The notes beneath the pieces were generated by a model. It was not told the DNA's origin, did not search any database, and saw only the letters and a program-made list of their open reading frames with translations. The position numbers and the translations under genes are program-made. A DNA stretch of 24,371 bases, taken from assembly GCA_002381865.1 (NCBI GenBank), contig DFYO01000049.1, forward strand, positions 1-24,371, given 5' to 3'. Position 1 is the stretch's first letter. Each line of letters begins with the position of its first letter. Below, in pieces: positions 22,829-24,371 of the stretch. This DNA comes from Clostridiales bacterium UBA4080 (GTDB lineage: Bacteria > Bacillota > Clostridia > Lachnospirales > Vallitaleaceae).

Positions 22829-24112
22829 CTATTTAGCAGATAGTCCATCCTTCGAATACCTGTTTCCTGAATTCCATAAGAGCCACTCCTCTAAGCCGGC
22901 ATCCTTAACTGCTTTTATCTGTGCCTGAATAGCTTTCCCATCATAGGTCATATAATTTCCGCCTCCAAGATATGAAGCAGTAAAAGCTTGAAGCCATGGT
23001 CTAACAACTGGTCTTTCGTTCTCTGAGGTTATTTTATTGATTACATTATTAGAATCCATCATTGAACCATATATTATTTCATAAGGATATAAATCTGGAG
23101 ATTTTGATGCAGGTACCCCATAATAACCCCTGCCATAATGAGAAGGATATACCATTGGACAGATTACATCAAGATTTTTTGACATTTCAAGATAATTTTG
23201 CCCTATCATTTTTGCATCAATTTCACTTACAATTATTGTTCCAAAAACATCCGCAGATACAACAACCCCATAAGGCTCTAATTCTTTTTTTGCATAGTCT
23301 ATAAAATCAGCAATAACCTTCATTCGGTTTTCATATGAATCCTCATGACCAAAATCTGCGTTCTCCAGAGAATATGTCGCTTCAAATCTAATGTAGTCAA
23401 ACTGAATTTCCTTAAACCCTGATAAAGCCGCTTCTTTAGCTATATCAACAATGTACTTCCATGCATCCTGATTGTAAGGACTTACCCATGATACATTCTT
23501 GTACTGGAAAAGACTTCCGTCCTTATTTTTTATTGCATATTCAGTTTTATGGCTTGAAAGATAAGGATCCTTAAAGGCTACGATTCTAGCTATCGGATAA
23601 ATATTATTATTATAAAGCTTATCCATCACTTTATTAATATCCTTGATGGCAATATATTCTGAACCTATTTCATCAACCTGTTTAATGTCCATATTATAGG
23701 TTACATTTCCAAAATCATTTTTAACATCAATTACAAATGCATTTATTTCCGTTTGATTAGCCAGTTGAATCAAGGCATCCAGCGAACTGCTTATTCCCGC
23801 AGTATTCGCCGTTAAGAAAATTCCTTTAATAGGTTCAGCTTTATAGGGTTTAACTTTTCCTTGCTTCAACACATTATAATCTGATAAATCCACCGTTTCG
23901 CTACTTGAGTTTTGTACCCTTGATACTCCATTTTTTAAATCAGTACCAAAAAAGAACAAAAAAGCAACAATAGTTATTACAAAAATACTTACAAATATAA
24001 TTTTTTTGTTATTACTTTTATCTTTAGCAGTGATACTGCTTATAGCCCCACCATTTTCAACATTTTCAATAATATTGTTGTTGTCAGCCCTATTATCATT
24101 CGAATTCTGCAT
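22829..24112 (-). CDS. Putative glycoside hydrolase, DUF4015 family, membrane-anchored
   Basis: About 427 residues. Starts at 24112 and 24127 are both possible; GGGTGAG gives good spacing for 24112. A disordered Asn/Glu-rich N-terminus is followed by one membrane helix (about 40-60; IIFVSIFVITIVAFLFFFG), so the main part lies outside. That part matches DUF4015, a TIM-barrel family called putative glycoside hydrolases: PIKGIFLTANTAG, the INAFVIDVKNDFGNV strand, EIQFDYIRFEA with a likely catalytic Asp, DVFGTI and ICPMVYPSHYG. It probably acts on cell-wall or surface polysaccharide; the substrate is unknown. It is the first gene of the operon that ends in cdaA-cdaR, with a TATAAT at 24165-24170 but no clear -35 box. 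The barrel motifs are intact. Confidence 0.88.
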   Translation of the reverse strand: MQNSNDNRADNNNIIENVENGGAISSITAKDKSNNKKIIFVSIFVITIVAFLFFFGTDLKNGVSRVQNSSSETVDLSDYNVLKQGKVKPYKAEPIKGIFLTANTAGISSSLDALIQLANQTEINAFVIDVKNDFGNVTYNMDIKQVDEIGSEYIAIKDINKVMDKLYNNNIYPIARIVAFKDPYLSSHKTEYAIKNKDGSLFQYKNVSWVSPYNQDAWKYIVDIAKEAALSGFKEIQFDYIRFEATYSLENADFGHEDSYENRMKVIADFIDYAKKELEPYGVVVSADVFGTIIVSEIDAKMIGQNYLEMSKNLDVICPMVYPSHYGRGYYGVPASKSPDLYPYEIIYGSMMDSNNVINKITSENERPVVRPWLQAFTASYLGGGNYMTYDGKAIQAQIKAVKDAGLEEWLLWNSGNRYSKDGLSAK

Positions 24113-24238
24113 TATCTCACCCGCCATTTTTCCGTCAATTTATGTCTAAACAAACACTTTATTTATTATAACACAAGCTGCATTTTATTTGCACCCCAAA
24201 AAGCAGAAATAACATGTCAGTCTTTACTGTTAGAACAA

Positions 24239-24335
24239 AGTGTCTGACAAGTCAGACACTACGCGCCCGAGCGGTTTGCGAAGCAATACCTTCTTATCCG
24301 CGAGGTGCGCATCTTTGGCACGCAGTGCCTTTTTT
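24239..24335 (+). ncRNA. Candidate structured small RNA or dispersed structured repeat
   Basis: About 97 bases, GC-rich within AT-rich DNA, with three consecutive foldable units. (1) A perfect 10-bp inverted repeat AGTGTCTGAC-AA-GTCAGACACT (24239-24260). (2) A long stem GCGC-CC-GA-GCGG (24263-24274) against CCGC-GA-GG-T-GCGC (24298-24310), with a tandem G-A internal loop and a one-base bulge, enclosing TTGC-GAA-GCAA. (3) A terminator, GGCAC-GCA-GTGCC and six T residues. No promoter is obvious and no known RNA class was recognised. It has no open reading frame of note. Confidence 0.5.
24317..24335 (+). terminator. Intrinsic terminator closing the structured stretch
   Basis: GGCAC-GCA-GTGCC followed by six T residues (24330-24335). 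The stem is short but all-strong, and the orientation is rightward. Confidence 0.6.
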
Positions 24336-24371
24336 GTTTCATAGGAAAGATACTTTTACACATTACCATAG

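Overview
The window comes from a low-GC, Gram-positive anaerobe, most likely a clostridium in or near the Lachnospiraceae. The evidence is strong GGAGG ribosome sites, AT-rich intergenic DNA, a PcrA helicase, the c-di-AMP pair CdaA/CdaR, a CIRCE heat-shock operator, rubredoxin, and families I know mainly from Clostridia (DUF1836, DUF5721, and an unnamed membrane protein next to cdaA). No rRNA, tRNA or CRISPR array was seen.

Left part (1-6.6 kb): accessory DNA. A leftward cluster holds a TetR-family regulator with a palindrome at its own promoter, the broken tail of a hybrid histidine kinase, a methyl-accepting chemotaxis protein and a bacteriohemerythrin cut by the window edge. About 1.1 kb of degenerate, hairpin-rich DNA follows. 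Then come a 55-residue protein and a large serine recombinase reading rightward. The recombinase frame runs 223 bp into the antisense strand of the 3' end of a 23S rRNA uracil-5 methyltransferase gene. This is what remains when a serine-recombinase element inserts at the end of that gene. The element probably includes some or all of the DNA to the left; its other end was not found.

Middle part (6.5-17 kb): chromosomal housekeeping genes, mostly leftward. They are the rRNA methyltransferase, a small acidic membrane protein, PcrA helicase, a rightward DUF1836 regulator, rubredoxin, a YerC/TrpR-like regulator, a PHP-domain phosphoesterase, a two-gene ChrA-type transporter, an M18 aminopeptidase and a 3-methyladenine DNA glycosylase.

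Right part (16.6-24.4 kb): DUF5721 and htpG read rightward, with a perfect CIRCE element between them that also looks like the DUF5721 terminator. They converge on a leftward five-gene run: a DUF4015 glycoside-hydrolase-like protein, two uncharacterised membrane proteins, the diadenylate cyclase CdaA and its regulator CdaR. That run looks like a c-di-AMP and cell-envelope operon. At the far right is a GC-rich, highly structured stretch ending in a terminator, a candidate small RNA or dispersed structured repeat that I cannot assign to a known class.
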